Below are positions 1 through 10,528 of a DNA stretch of 64,000 nucleotides, in pieces. A program made the translations under genes and the position numbers. Positions within the stretch are counted from its first letter, which is position 1. Every line of letters begins with the position of its first letter. Source of the DNA: Luidia sarsii (lineage: Eukaryota; Echinodermata; Asteroidea; Paxillosida; Luidiidae); contig OX465115.1 of NCBI GenBank assembly GCA_949987565.1, forward strand, positions 7,776,566-7,840,565, given 5' to 3'. The notes below the pieces were generated by a model. That model saw nothing but the letters and a program-made list of their open reading frames with translations, was not told the origin of the DNA and made no database searches.

Positions 1-962
1 GTGTTGGTGCTTAAGCAACTCCAGGGACATATGCCTTACACTGGTTGAAATGTTATGTTGAAATGCGTTCCCACTACTGCGTTCAGCATGTCAAAATGTT
101 TTCAAATGTGCAATTGATGAACATGGGATGGGATAGAATGAAAGCACAGTACAAATGTCATAATCTCATTAAAAACTGATTGTTTTTATTTCTTCTGTTA
201 ATCGACCTCTTACACACGTTTTCCACTAACTTTTACTTGCTCATCCATTCTAAAGAATCAAAGCCTACAATCGGAACTTATTGAAATTTATTTAAAATTT
301 TCCATGGTCAAATGGATTGACAACAAAATAATAACCTCATCACCAAGCCCTACCCCCCCCCCCAAAAAAATGTATTGGGATCAACATTCCCAATGTGAGA
401 GAAACTTCTAAATCAAAAATCCTACTTCCAATTAAAAAAAATCAAATATAACATTCATAATAATTATTATAAACTAAATCTCAAAAGTTAGAGGGCCCGA
501 CGTTTCGATCCTAGCAGGACCTTTATCAATTATAAGCAATGCGCTTGACTCCATTGGTGCTTGTGTCCACGCCCTTATGTCTTGCATTGGTGAGTATGTA
601 GAACAATTATTACATGATTAATTTGCTATATCACATCAAATGTGGTTTCTTTTTTCTCCTCAACTCCAACTGCACAAAAACAGAGGTATATACCGAACAT
701 TCGGCTACAATGAATGACCGCTAGACCAAACAAAAACATTTCAAAGATCCTGGGATGAACGTTATTGTGACGTTCCACTGCATAGCATTAGTGAAAGGCT
801 CTCTGGAAGACACAGAATTTGGAGAGAGCTCGGATGCTTTCTTAGAAGTATTTCTGAAGTGGCTCTCCTAGCGTCTTCTCCAGCTCGTTCACCACCAACT
901 GGCACTGCTGCTCAACCTTAACTGACTCGTCTATGATGAATCAAAACAAAAATTCAAAGACA

Positions 963-1945
963 GGTATTAGGCATTGAGGTCTTGGGCATTGAAGTATCCG
1001 TCTCAGTCTTGGGCATTGAGGTCTCGGTCTCGATCTTGGTCTTGGGTATTGAAGTCTCGGTCTTAGTCTTGAGCATTGAGGTCTAAGTCCTCCACTCAAA
1101 GACAGATCAGTCTAGGCATTGGTCCCAGTCTTGGGAATTGAGGTTTAAATCTCTGTCTTGGGCATTGAGGTCTAAAGCCCCCACTCAAAGACAGATTAGT
1201 CCGTCTCAGTCTTGGGAATTGGGTTCTCGGTCTTATACATTGTAGTCTCGGTCTCAGTCTTGGGCATTGAGGTTTCAGTCTCTGTCTTGGACATTGTGAT
1301 CTCAGTCTTCGTCTTTGGACGTGGAGGTCTAGTTCTTTGAGATCTCAGTCTCAGTCCTAGGCATTCAGATCTCAGTCTTAGTCCTAGGCATTCAGATCTC
1401 AGTCTTAGTCCTTGGCATTGAGATCTCAGCCTCAGTCCTAGGCATTAAGATCTCAGTCCTAGGCATTGAGATCTCAGTCTAAGTCCTAGGCATTGAGATC
1501 TCAGTCTCAGTCCTAGGCATTGAGATCTCAGTCTTAGTCCTAGGCATTGAGATCTCAGTCCTAGGCATTGAGATCTCAGTCTTAGTCGTAGGCATTGAGA
1601 TCTCAGTCTTAGTCCTAGGCATTGAGATCTCAGTCTCAGTCCTAGGCATTGAGATCCCAGTCTCAGTCCTAGGCATTGAGATCTCAGTCTTAGTCCTAGG
1701 CATTGAGATATCAGTCTTAGTCCTAGGCATTGAGATCTCAGTCTTAGTCCTAGGCATTGAGATCTCAGTCTCAGTCCTAAGCATTGAGATCTCAGTCTTA
1801 GTCCTAGGCATTGAGATTTCAGTCTCAGTCCTAGGCATTGAGATCTCAGTCTTAGTCCTAGGCATTGAGATCTCAGTCTAGGCATTGAGATCTCATGCAT
1901 ATATTTCTCGGCTTTAGTCATGGGCACTGAGATCTCAGTCCAGTC
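963..1945. repeat. 27-bp minisatellite in the last HEATR1 intron (copy 1)
   Basis: Monomers of about 27 bp read as GAGATCTCAGTCTTAGTCC followed by TAGGCATT, with 18-bp and degenerate variants toward the left. The array sits between the last two HEATR1 exons and keeps long frames open on the minus strand, which are spurious. Homologous arrays lie near 8457-9408, 15935-16915, 23445-24340 and 30865-31845. Monomer number differs between copies, as expected from slippage or unequal exchange. Confidence 0.9.
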
Positions 1946-2327
1946 CAGATCCTGACTGGCCTAGACCCGCCCCCCCCCCAAGGCTGCAAGACCCTCCACC
2001 TAGACCACAGTCCTGGGCAGCGGAATCTACTCACCCTCCATCAGCTCGGCCAGAAAGGGGATGGTCTCTGGCAGCAGGGAGAGGTAGTCCTCGCCCAGCT
2101 CTGGTGAAGCTCCTGCAGGACAGTCAGGGCGGCAAAGCGCACCTACGTAGGAAGCGGAAACAAGAGGCAAGACCTGTGAGGAGAGTGCCGCCACAGCAGG
2201 GGAGCCGACCCTTGGCTTGGATTCCTCTAACAAGTCTTTACAGCCACATGGTTTGAGATTGGTCAGACCAGAGCAAGCCATCTTTGAAAAAAAAAATTCA
2301 CCATCTGGCTCAGGCCACTTTCCCAAC

Positions 2328-2712
2328 ACACTGCCCAGCCCTGCACTGCCGAGCCCCACCTTGGCCAGCCCTATCCTGCCCAGCCCCAACCTGCCAAGTC
2401 CAGCCCTAACCTACCCAGACCCACCTTGCCAAGCCCAGCCCCACCCTGCCCAGCCCTAGCCTGCCCAGCCCTACCCTGCCAAGCCCAGCCCTAAACTGCC
2501 CAGCCCCACCTTGCCAAGGCCAACCCTGCTAAGCCCTGCCCAGCCCAGCCCCACTCTGCACAACCCCACCCTGCCCAGCCCCACCCTTCCCAGCCCAACC
2601 CAGGCAAGCCCAGGCCAGCCCAGGCCAGCCCAGCCCAAGCAAGATCAGCCCAGCTCAGCCCTACCCAGCCCAACCCAGCCCAAGCCAGATCAGCCCAGCT
2701 CAGCCCACCCGA
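2328..2712. repeat. CAGCCC-rich minisatellite in a HEATR1 intron (copy 1)
   Basis: An irregular tandem of CCCAGCCC, CCTGCCAAG and CCCCACC blocks lies between two HEATR1 exons. It is strongly strand-asymmetric and yields open frames on both strands because stop codons are scarce. Homologues lie near 9795-10180, 17300-17685 and 24728-25113. A shortened version at about 32150-32328 has lost roughly 285 bp of intron. No coding role is supported. Confidence 0.88.
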
Positions 2713-3204
2713 CTCACCTTTGGCGATGCATGCCTGGTCTTCAGCAGCACCTGGTAGTTGAGTGGCTGCCAGGTGGACGAGTCCCGGGAGGCCGCCAGAA
2801 GCTGACCGATGCAAGGGGTCAGGTGACTGCTGACCCTGTCCTGATAGGCTGACTCTGACCCCTGCAGATTCTCAATCTGAAAAAAAAACCACAGCATCCA
2901 AAGTCAATATCCAAGGTACTACCTTCAATCTCAATAGAATTTTCAAAGTTTCAAAGTAATAAACATCATGACTATAACTTAAAAAAGCATATACAGTGGA
3001 ACATCGCTATAACGGACATCCTGGGATCCATGAAAATTGTTTGGTATAGCAGTCATTCGTCACGGCTGTTGCAATTTTTTTCTCAATTTATTAATTTTTA
3101 TTTACTTCATATTAGTCATATTTCATTGTTTGTATCACTCAAAGGATGCTTCTGTGATACTTTTATGCTGCATAATTAACCTTATTCAATTCATAATCAC
3201 CTAG

Positions 3205-3690
3205 GAGACGCCATTTTGGCTGTGAAAGACTCTCTGTCCTCTTCAGTAACCTATAGTAAGTTAATATCTTTGATTGACGTAACAAAGCTGCCGCAATTCA
3301 TTTATTAATAGTTCAGCAATCAAAATATGATAGAAAAATTGTATTGAAGGTATTGCGGGACAATAAGAGACGCAATTTTGGCTCTGAAAGGCTCGCAGAC
3401 CATTTCAGTAACCTATAGTAAGTTGATACCTTTGATTGACGTATCAAAGGTGCCGCAATTCTTTAATTAATATTTCAGCAATCAAAATATGATTGAAAAA
3501 TTGTATTGAAGGTATTGCGGGACAATAAGAGACGCAATTTTGGCTCTGAAAGGCTCGCAGACCATTTCAGTAACCTATAGTAAGTTGATACCTTTGATTG
3601 ACTTAACAAATGTGCCGCAATTCATTTATTAATATTTCAGTTTTCAAAATGGGGACAAGAATATGTATTGAAGGTGTTGCGGGACAATAG
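3205..3690. repeat. 162-bp tandem monomers (x3) inside the 1152-bp repeat
   Basis: The anchor GACGC(A/C)ATTTTGGCT recurs at 3207, 3369 and 3531, exactly 162 bp apart. Each monomer also carries CAGTAACCTATAGTAAGTT, TTTGATTGACG and TATTGCGGGACAATA. The third monomer degrades at its end. A second trimer lies about 1152 bp to the right (about 4357-4842), and the pattern recurs in all units. Confidence 0.88.
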
Positions 3691-3865
3691 GAATCCATAT
3701 TTAATCACTTATGGTAATTAGGATACTTTTTAATGAGATTTTAAGTTGTCTTTAGTCATTTTAACTAAACAAATAAACGGACGTCACGGTTGTGCAATTA
3801 CCGGAGTAATTAAAACAATAAAAAATGAAAAATATGTAAAACAATGGAGAAAAAAAAATGGGGAA

Positions 3866-3950
3866 AAAAAATTGCACATTCCGGATTCGAACCAGTGCTT
3901 TCTTTCTACTGGTTCTACGCCGGTCCCTTAGACTGCGCAGAGTTGTCTTG
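3866..3950 (-). repeat. tRNA-derived block, minus orientation (SINE-like)
   Basis: On the minus strand the sequence has a TGCGCAGTCTAAGG stretch resembling a tRNA A box. About 46 bases later it has GGTTCGAATCC, a perfect pol III B box, followed by GCAATTTTTT, a possible pol III terminator. Two blocks in opposite orientation share GTAGAACCAGTA and the B box, so they look like members of one tRNA-derived repeat family arranged as an inverted pair. Not a functional tRNA gene: the cloverleaf stems are poor. Confidence 0.6.
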
Positions 3951-4157
3951 AACTAAGCAAAAATAAGCGATTGATATGTTGTAATCGGGATACTATTTCT
4001 ATTTCTTAATGAATTGAAAGAAGTTCTTTGTTTCTGATCATTTTGATCGGATTCATTGTGATGCTTCAAATCATTTCAATCAATTCATTTAAAAAATTGA
4101 AATTTATTCAAATTTCAAAATGTAAATGAACTATTTTCCTACTAGTTTTCAACATGT

Positions 4158-4235
4158 CAGTGTGCTCTGATGGACTGGTGTAGAACCAGTAAGTAGAATG
4201 CACGGGTTCGAGTCACGGATGTTGCAATTTTTTCT
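4158..4235 (+). repeat. tRNA-derived block, plus orientation (SINE-like)
   Basis: On the plus strand TGATGGACTGGTGTAGAACC is followed by GGGTTCGAGTC (B-box-like) and GCAATTTTTT. It is the inverted partner of the minus-strand block about 210 bp to the left. The same pair recurs once per 1152-bp repeat, giving four blocks per 7.5-kb unit. Confidence 0.55.
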
Positions 4236-5499
4236 CAATTTATTAATTTTTATTTTCTTCATATTTGTCATATTTCATTGTTTTTATCACTCAAAGGATG
4301 CTTCTGTGATACTTTTATGCTGCATAATTAACCTTATTCAATTCATATTCACCTAGGAGACGCCATTTTGGCTGTGAAAGACTCTCTGTCCTTTTCAGTA
4401 ACCTATAGTAAGTTAATATCTTTGATTGACGTAACAAAGCTGCCGCAATTCATTTATTAATAGTTCAGCAATCAAAATATGATAGAAAAATTGTATTGAA
4501 GGTATTGCGGGACAATAAGATACGCAATTTTGGCTCTGAAAGGCTCGCAGACCATTTCAGTAACCTATAGTAAGTTGATACCTTTGATTGACGTATCAAA
4601 GGTGCCGCAATTCATTTATTAATATTTCAGCAATCAAAATATGATTGAAAAATTGTATTGAAGGTATTGCGGGACAATAAGAGACGCAATTTTGGCTCTG
4701 AAAGGCTCGCAGACCATTTCAGTAACCTATAGTAAGTTGATACCTTTGATTGACTTAACAAATGTGCCGCAATTCATTTATTAATATTTCAGTTTTCAAA
4801 ATGGGGACAAGAATATGTATTGAAGGTGTTGCGGGACAATAGGAATCCATATTTAATCACTTATGGTAATTAGGATACTTTTTAATGAGATTTTAAGTTG
4901 TCTTTAGTCATTTTAACTAAACAAATAAACGGACGTCACGGTTGTGCAATTACCGGAGTAATTAAAACAATAAAAAATGAAAAATATGTAAAACAATGGA
5001 GAAAAAAAAATGGGGAAAAAAAATTGCACATTCCGGATTCGAACCAGTGCTTTCTTTCTACTGGTTCTACGCCGGTCCCTTAGACTGCGCAGAGTTGTCT
5101 TGAACTAAGCAAAAATAAGCGATTGATATGTTGTAATCGGGATACTATTTCTATTTCTTAATGAATTGAAAGAAGTTCTTTGTTTCTGATCATTTTGATC
5201 GGATTCATTGCGATGCTTCAAATCATTTCAATCAATTCATTTAAAAAATTGAAATTTATTCAAATTTCAAAATGTAAATGAACTATTTTCCTACTAGTTT
5301 TCAACATGTCAGTGTGCTCTGATGGACTGGTGTAGAACCAGTAAGTAGAATGCACGGGTTCGAGTCACGGATGTTACAATTTTTTTTCTCAATTTATTAA
5401 TTTTTATTTTCTTCATATTTGTCATATTTCATTGTTTTTATCACTCAAAGGATGCTTCTGTGATACTTTTATGCTGCATAATTAACCTTATTCAATTCA
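4213..5499. repeat. Nested 1152-bp repeat, second copy plus truncated third
   Basis: The second head-to-tail copy covers 4213-5365. A third begins at about 5366 (CACGGATGTTACAA) and stops after some 134 bp at the TTCAATTCAT junction near 5499. Substitutions between the two full copies are few. The truncated third copy shows the block was expanded by unequal exchange or replication slippage before the 7.5-kb unit was amplified. Confidence 0.85.
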
Positions 5500-5550
5500 T
5501 GGGGAAGCCATCTTCACGTGACGTTAGTGATTTTGTTCGACATGGAATGT

Positions 5551-5731
5551 GGCTCTACAAAGAGCTGGTAACTCAACGTTTCGGACAGGGTGTACAGGCC
5601 TCCCGATGAGGGACAGATTACACACTGCCCGAAACGTTGAGTTACCGACTCTCCTTAAGAGTCCGAGCCACCTTCAATCACCAAAGAGATGACTTCAAAC
5701 TTTCTACATTGGCATGCTGTCACCGTGCACA
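5551..5731. repeat. Dispersed palindromic repeat with histone-type 3' stem-loop (array copy)
   Basis: GTAACTCAACGTTTCGG and, about 60 bp later, CCGAAACGTTGAGTTAC form an inverted repeat, flanked by GGCTCTACAAAGAGCTGG on the left and GAGCCACC on the right. Fifteen bases further is CAAAGAGATG, then a CTGTCACCG tail. The order stem-loop, ACC, AAAGAGA resembles replication-dependent histone mRNA 3' ends. Array homologues start near 13019, 20524 and 27952, and related copies lie in the HEATR1 introns. Confidence 0.6.
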
Positions 5732-6799
5732 ATTTCAAATCTTCGAAGGCTTGGCTGTGACTTTTCGAGATGGAATCGTCATGTAAGTTGCATCCAAAGT
5801 GCACTGAAAACAGACCATTGTGTCGTGGTGTCGTTTTTTTTTTGTTTTTTTTTTCATAGTCAAGCGTTCAGGGGGGGGCGGCTACGGGGCTATATAGTGC
5901 TAATTGAATGCGCACGTCTCCGATTCCAGTCAATCACGACATTTTGGTTTGGACTCCATGACTTTTAGCCTGCATAATAGACCAATTGCGCTCATTGGAA
6001 CAGGGCAGCGATGGGAATGTACAAAGAAGAATGTGGACAATATATTGATGGTCTTCTTTGCCAATTCCACTCCTGTTCTGCACCAAATGAGATGCACAAA
6101 TACCCACTATAATAAGTCACGTGTCTTTGGTCGCGCAGTGGGCCTATTTTGATCGTGTTTGTTTTTCTATTGCGTGTGGCACTGACAGTCAGCAAAATGT
6201 TTGTATTACCTGACGAAAGCGCAGTCTCCGCTGCGTGGGATCACAATAAGAACGTCTATGGAGGTTCAGCGAGGCCCTTGCCAAATGCTGACACATATAT
6301 AATTATTGGCTCTCGGTCAAATCCGTGGCGAGGCCCGCCCGGGGTCCAAGGCTGTTTTCCCTTCCTTAATTTTCTTCCTGGGAGACTTCTCACCTCCAGT
6401 GACGCAAGTATATGTACGAATCACTTCACAGGGTTATCAAGGGACTTCTCGCACAGCAGTATCTTTTACACGCGTCGAAACTTGCCAGTGTGAACTCCGT
6501 ACCATATTACCACTAGGGGTCAATCATGCTGCGCGTTCACATTACCAACGCAGACATTGACCGTTGTCACACGTGTAGGTTTTGATCCGTGTCAGGCCTA
6601 TTGATTTATGTTGATCGATTCACATTGCTCGAACCATCGAACATACGGGTCACAGGCCCCACTGGTCACAAGTCCCCCAAATCTGCCTGTTCTTTGCACA
6701 TGGCAAACTACCCCCATGTCGCATCTGCTAAGCGTAAAAATTTGTTCCCGTGTAAACGTCTGGTCTAAGGCTGTTCTAAGACTGGTCTGGTTTAATTTG
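5732..6799. other. Array-unit spacer without recognisable genes
   Basis: About 1.07 kb follows the palindromic repeat. It holds a poly-T tract next to a poly-G tract (about 5827-5880) and several overlapping short open frames (67-114 codons) on both strands. The frames are preserved between units only because the units are near-identical, overlap one another, and resemble no family known to me. Treated as non-coding. Equivalent stretches lie about 7.5, 15.0 and 22.4 kb further right. Confidence 0.5.
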
Positions 6800-6990
6800 A
6801 TTTATTCTTGTGTTATTATTATTATTACAGTGCATTAGGGATTTTAAATGTATAATGTGAAAATGATTAATAATAGAATAGATTTTTAATGCGTTGAATT
6901 TGATTAAGGTAATGTTTATTTTTGTAAAGCGCCTTGAGGTAACTTTGATTCATAATGCGCTATACAAGTGCAGTTTATTATTATTATTAA
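6800..6990 (+). repeat. Non-LTR retroelement 3' end
   Basis: TGTAAAGCGCCTTGAGGT is followed by GCGCTATACAAGTGCAGTTT and a (TTA)n tail. This arrangement is typical of 3' ends of CR1/L2-type LINEs and their SINEs in deuterostomes. The 5' limit is not clear. It recurs in each array unit. Confidence 0.55.
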
Positions 6991-7122
6991 ACAGCATTAG
7001 AAAGCACATTACGATGTGATGACAGTTGTTTCTGACTTGTATTCCGCTATTCTTCACTCAGCATGAAACAAAAGTGAAGTTTGGGTCGGCCAAGTCACCT
7101 TGCGAACCATGAAATCTTCTTA

Positions 7123-7490
7123 TTAAAGGCCCTATACAACATTGGTAAAGGTCAAAAGATTGCCACAGTTTGTGTGTTAAACCATTAAACCTCCCAAAAC
7201 AGCAATCATGCGAAGGTGTTAGCTCAAATGGTGATCTGAGAAAGTAGAAAATGGTAAAAAACCGTCACGGTTTTTGCACCATTCTGTAGAGTAAGAAATA
7301 GTTTATTACTTGCAAGTAATAAACTATTTGTCGATGTTTGAGTGAAGATTTCTTGAGAAGTACAGCATCCCAGACCGTAAGTTTACAACATGAGGATTCT
7401 ATCATGACCATCTACAAACTGGGAAGATCTGAAAACATTGATGTCCACAGATTTCATTCTAATTTACACAATGTTGTATTGGGCCTTTAA
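7123..7490. mobile_element. TTAA-flanked MITE
   Basis: The 368-bp block begins TTAAAGGCCCTATACAACAT and ends with its near-perfect inverse, TGTTGTATTGGGCCTTTAA. Both ends carry TTAA, the target site of piggyBac-type transposons, so it is probably a non-autonomous piggyBac-like element. It contains a perfect 34-bp palindrome (7296-7329) and an AAAAACCGT/ACGGTTTTT hairpin, with no coding capacity. Homologues lie at 14595-14962, 22103-22470 and 29529-29896. A partial relative occurs near 37381-37460. Confidence 0.7.
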
Positions 7491-8334
7491 GCAAGTGTTG
7501 GTGCTTAAGCAACTCCAGGGACATATGCCTTACACTGGTTGAAATGTTATGTTGAAATGCGTTCCCACTACTGCGTTCAGCATGTCAAAATGTTTTCAAA
7601 TGTGCAATTGATGAACATGGGATGGGATAGAATGAAAGCACAGTACAAATGTCATAATCTCATTAAAAACTGATTGTTTTTATTTCTTCTGTTAATCGAC
7701 CTCTTACACACGTTTTCCACTAACTTTTACTTGCTCATCCATTCTAAAGAATCAAAGCCTACAATCGGAACTTATTGAAATTTATTTAAAATTTTCCATG
7801 GTCAAATGGATTGACAACAAAATAATAACCTCATCACCAAGCCCTACCCCCCCCCAAAAAAAATGTATTGGGATCAACATTCCCAATGTGAGAGAAACTT
7901 CTAAATCAAAAATCCTACTTCCAATTAAAAAAAATCAAATATAACATTCATAATAATTATTATAAACTAAATCTCAAAAGTTAGAGGGCCCGACGTTTCG
8001 ATCCTAGCAGGACCTTTATCAATTATAAGCAATGCGCTTGACTCCATTGGTGCTTGTGTCCACGCCCTTATGTCTTGCATTGGTGAGTATGTAGAACAAT
8101 TATTACATGATTAATTTGCTATATCACATCAAATGTGGTTTCTTTTTTCTCCTCAACTCCAACTGCACAAAAACAGAGGTATATACCGAACATTCGGCTA
8201 CAATGAATGACCGCTAGACCAAACAAAAACATTTCAAAGATCCTGGGATGAACGTTATTGTGACGTTCCACTGCATAGCATTAGTGAAAGGCTCTCTGGA
8301 AGACACAGAATTTGGAGAGAGCTCGGATGCTTTC

Positions 8335-10344
8335 TCAGAAGTATTTCTGAAGTGGCTCTCCTAGCGTCTTCTCCAGCTCGTTCACCACCAACTGGCACTG
8401 CTGCTCAACCTTAACTGACTCGTCTATGATGAATCAAAACAAAAATTCAAAGACAGGTATTAGGCATTGAGGTCTTGGGCATTGAAGTATCCGTCTCAGT
8501 CTTGGGCATTGAGGTCTCGGTCTCGATCTTGGTCTTGGGTATTGAAGTCTCGGTCTTAGTCTTGAGCATTGAGGTCTAAGTCCTCCACTCAAAGACAGAT
8601 CAGTCTAGGCATTGGTCCCAGTCTTGGGAATTGAGGTTTAAATCTCTGTCTTGGGCATTGAGGTCTAAAGCCCCCACTCAAAGACAGATTAGTCCGTCTC
8701 AGTCTTGGGAATTGGGTTCTCGGTCTTATACATTGTAGTCTCGGTCTCAGTCTTGGGCATTGAGGTTTCAGTCTCTGTCTTGGACATTGTGATCTCAGTC
8801 TTCGTCTTTGGACGTGGAGGTCTAGTTCTTTGAGATCTCAGTCTCAGTCCTAGGCATTGAGATCTCAGTCTTAGTCCTAGGCATTCAGATCTCAGTCTTA
8901 GTCCTTGGCATTGAGATCTCAGCCTCAGTCCTAGGCATTAAGATCTCAGTCCTAGGCATTGAGATCTCAGTCTAAGTCCTAGGCATTGAGATCTCAGTCT
9001 CAGTCCTAGGCATTGAGATCTCAGTCTTAGTCCTAGGCATTGAGATCTCAGTCCTAGGCATTGAGATCTCAGTCTTAGTCCTAGGCATTGAGATCTCAGT
9101 CTCAGTCCTAGGCATTGAGATCCCAGTCTCAGTCCTAGGCATTGAGATCTCAGTCTTAGTCCTAGGCATTGAGATATCAGTCTTAGTCCTAGGCATTGAG
9201 ATCTCAGTCTTAGTCCTAGGCATTGAGATCTCAGTCTCAGTCCTAAGCATTGAGATCTCAGTCTTAGTCCTAGGCATTGAGATTTCAGTCTCAGTCCTAG
9301 GCATTGAGATCTCAGTCTTAGTCCTAGGCATTGAGATCTCAGTCTAGGCATTGAGATCTCATGCATATATTTCTCGGCTTTAGTCATGGGCACTGAGATC
9401 TCAGTCCAGTCCAGATCCTGACTGGCCTAGACCCGCCCCCCCCCCCAAGGCTGCAAGACCCTCCACCTAGACCACAGTCCTGGGCAGCGGAATCTACTCA
9501 CCCTCCATCAGCTCGGCCAGAAAGGGGATGGTCTCTGGCAGCAGGGAGAGGTAGTCCTCGCCCAGCTCTGGTGAAGCTCCTGCAGGACAGTCAGGGCGGC
9601 AAAGCGCACCTACGTAGGAAGCGGAAACAAGAGGCAAGACCTGTGAGGAGAGTGCCGCCACAGCAGGGGAGCCGACCCTTGGCTTGGATTCCTCTAACAA
9701 GTCTTTACAGCCACATGGTTTGAGATTGGTCAGACCAGAGCAAGCCATCTTTGAAAAAAAAAAATTCACCATCTGGCTCAGGCCACTTTCCCAACACACT
9801 GCCCAGCCCTGCACTGCCGAGCCCCACCTTGGCCAGCCCTATCCTGCCCAGCCCCAACCTGCCAAGTCCAGCCCTAACCTACCCAGACCCACCTTGCCAA
9901 GCCCAGCCCCACCCTGCCCAGCCCTAGCCTGCCCAGCCCTACCCTGCCAAGCCCAGCCCTAAACTGCCCAGCCCCACCTTGCCAAGGCCAACCCTGCTAA
10001 GCCCTGCCCAGCCCAGCCCCACTCTGCACAACCCCACCCTGCCCAGCCCCACCCTTCCCAGCCCAACCCAGGCAAGCCCAGGCCAGCCCAGGCCAGCCCA
10101 GCCCAAGCAAGATCAGCCCAGCTCAGCCCTACCCAGCCCAACCCAGCCCAAGCCAGATCAGCCCAGCTCAGCCCACCCGACTCACCTTTGGCGATGCATG
10201 CCTGGTCTTCAGCAGCACCTGGTAGTTGAGTGGCTGCCAGGTGGACGAGTCCCGGGAGGCCGCCAGAAGCTGACCGATGCAAGGGGTCAGGTGACTGCTG
10301 ACCCTGTCCTGATAGGCTGACTCTGACCCCTGCAGATTCTCAAT
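8335..10344 (-). pseudogene. HEATR1: HEATR1 terminal-exon copy 2 (three exons)
   Basis: Exons lie at 10186-10344, 9502-9609 and 8335-8423. They match copy 1 apart from the stop codon, which is TGA here instead of TAA, and from lengths of intron repeats. The one-base frameshift before LGEDY in the middle exon is shared. Nothing upstream in the unit resembles a promoter or earlier exons, so the copy is judged non-autonomous. Confidence 0.85.
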
Positions 10345-10528
10345 CTGAAAAAAAAACCACAGCATCCAAAGTCAATATCCAAGGTACTACCTTCAATCTC
10401 AATAGAATTTTCAAAGTTTCAAAGTAATAAACATCATGACTATAACTTAAAAAAGCATATACAGTGGAACATCGCTATAACGGACATCCTGGGATCCATG
10501 AAAATTGTTTGGTATAGCAGTCATTCGT

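Larger units (their letters stand above)
842..2876 (-). pseudogene. HEATR1: HEATR1 terminal-exon copy 1 (three exons)
   Basis: Three exons lie at 2718-2876, 2035-2142 and 842-930 in gene order, with canonical GT/AG flanks. They encode the HEATR1 C-terminus, including the HLTPCIGQL, PLNYQVLLKTR, LLPETIPFLAELMED and LGEPLQKYF motifs, ending in TAA. No upstream HEATR1 exons or promoter are attached, so this is an orphan 3' copy. The middle exon carries the same one-base frameshift seen in every copy. It could be transcribed only by read-through or from a cryptic promoter. Confidence 0.85.
1..3060. repeat. Tandem array, partial unit 1 (HEATR1-tail half)
   Basis: This is the right part of a unit whose left part lies outside the window. 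It holds copies of the last three HEATR1 exons, on the minus strand, with their two minisatellite-filled introns. It ends with CATTCGT at 3060, where every array copy switches abruptly to CACGGCTGTTGC. The same point at 32677 continues instead into unduplicated HEATR1 intron. That makes 3060/3061 the tandem-duplication junction. Confidence 0.9.
3061..4212. repeat. Nested 1152-bp repeat, first copy
   Basis: This is the first of two head-to-tail copies of about 1152 bp inside each 7.5-kb unit. The block starts CACGG(C/A)TGTTGCAATTTTTT, contains three 162-bp monomers, a tRNA-like block in each orientation, and ends with GGGTTCGAGT just before the next CACGG. Its start coincides with the junction of the 7.5-kb tandem. 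The small open frame at 3746-3931 spans part of the tRNA-like block and is not considered a gene. The block recurs in every unit, for example starting at 10529, 18034 and 25463. Confidence 0.88.
3061..10528. repeat. Tandem array, full unit 2
   Basis: This is a 7468-bp direct repeat, nearly identical base for base to its neighbours. In order it holds the 1152-bp nested repeats (3061-5499), a histone-stem-loop-like palindromic repeat (about 5551-5731), about 1.1 kb without recognisable genes, a LINE-like 3' end (about 6800-6990), a TTAA-flanked MITE (7123-7490), and then the HEATR1 tail exons (8335-10344). Differences from other copies are mostly homopolymer lengths, minisatellite copy number and single substitutions, so the duplication is recent or the copies are homogenised. 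Confidence 0.92.

Noticed and set aside
1445..1927. Long minus-strand frames with repeating SQCLGLRLR or MPRTKTEIS peptides (five loci)
   Set aside because: They are translations of the 27-bp minisatellite, open in more than one frame, and lie in the last HEATR1 intron.
963..1945. Possible CRISPR array
   Set aside because: The direct repeats have no unique spacers, the context is a eukaryotic intron, and there are no cas genes.
2217..2852. Pro/Ser/Gln-rich plus-strand and Trp/Gly/Leu-rich minus-strand frames
   Set aside because: CAGCCC-type repeat has few stop codons in any frame. The only real coding part there is the minus-strand HEATR1 exon at 2718-2876, in a defined frame.
3746..3931. 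61-codon frame repeated eight times in the array, two per unit
   Set aside because: It covers a tRNA-derived block and poly-A runs, and frame length changes with A-run length. Repetition reflects DNA duplication, not selection.
6149..6493. 114-codon frame conserved in four units
   Set aside because: Units are almost identical throughout, so conservation gives no evidence. Overlapping frames on both strands are equally preserved and no family is recognised.
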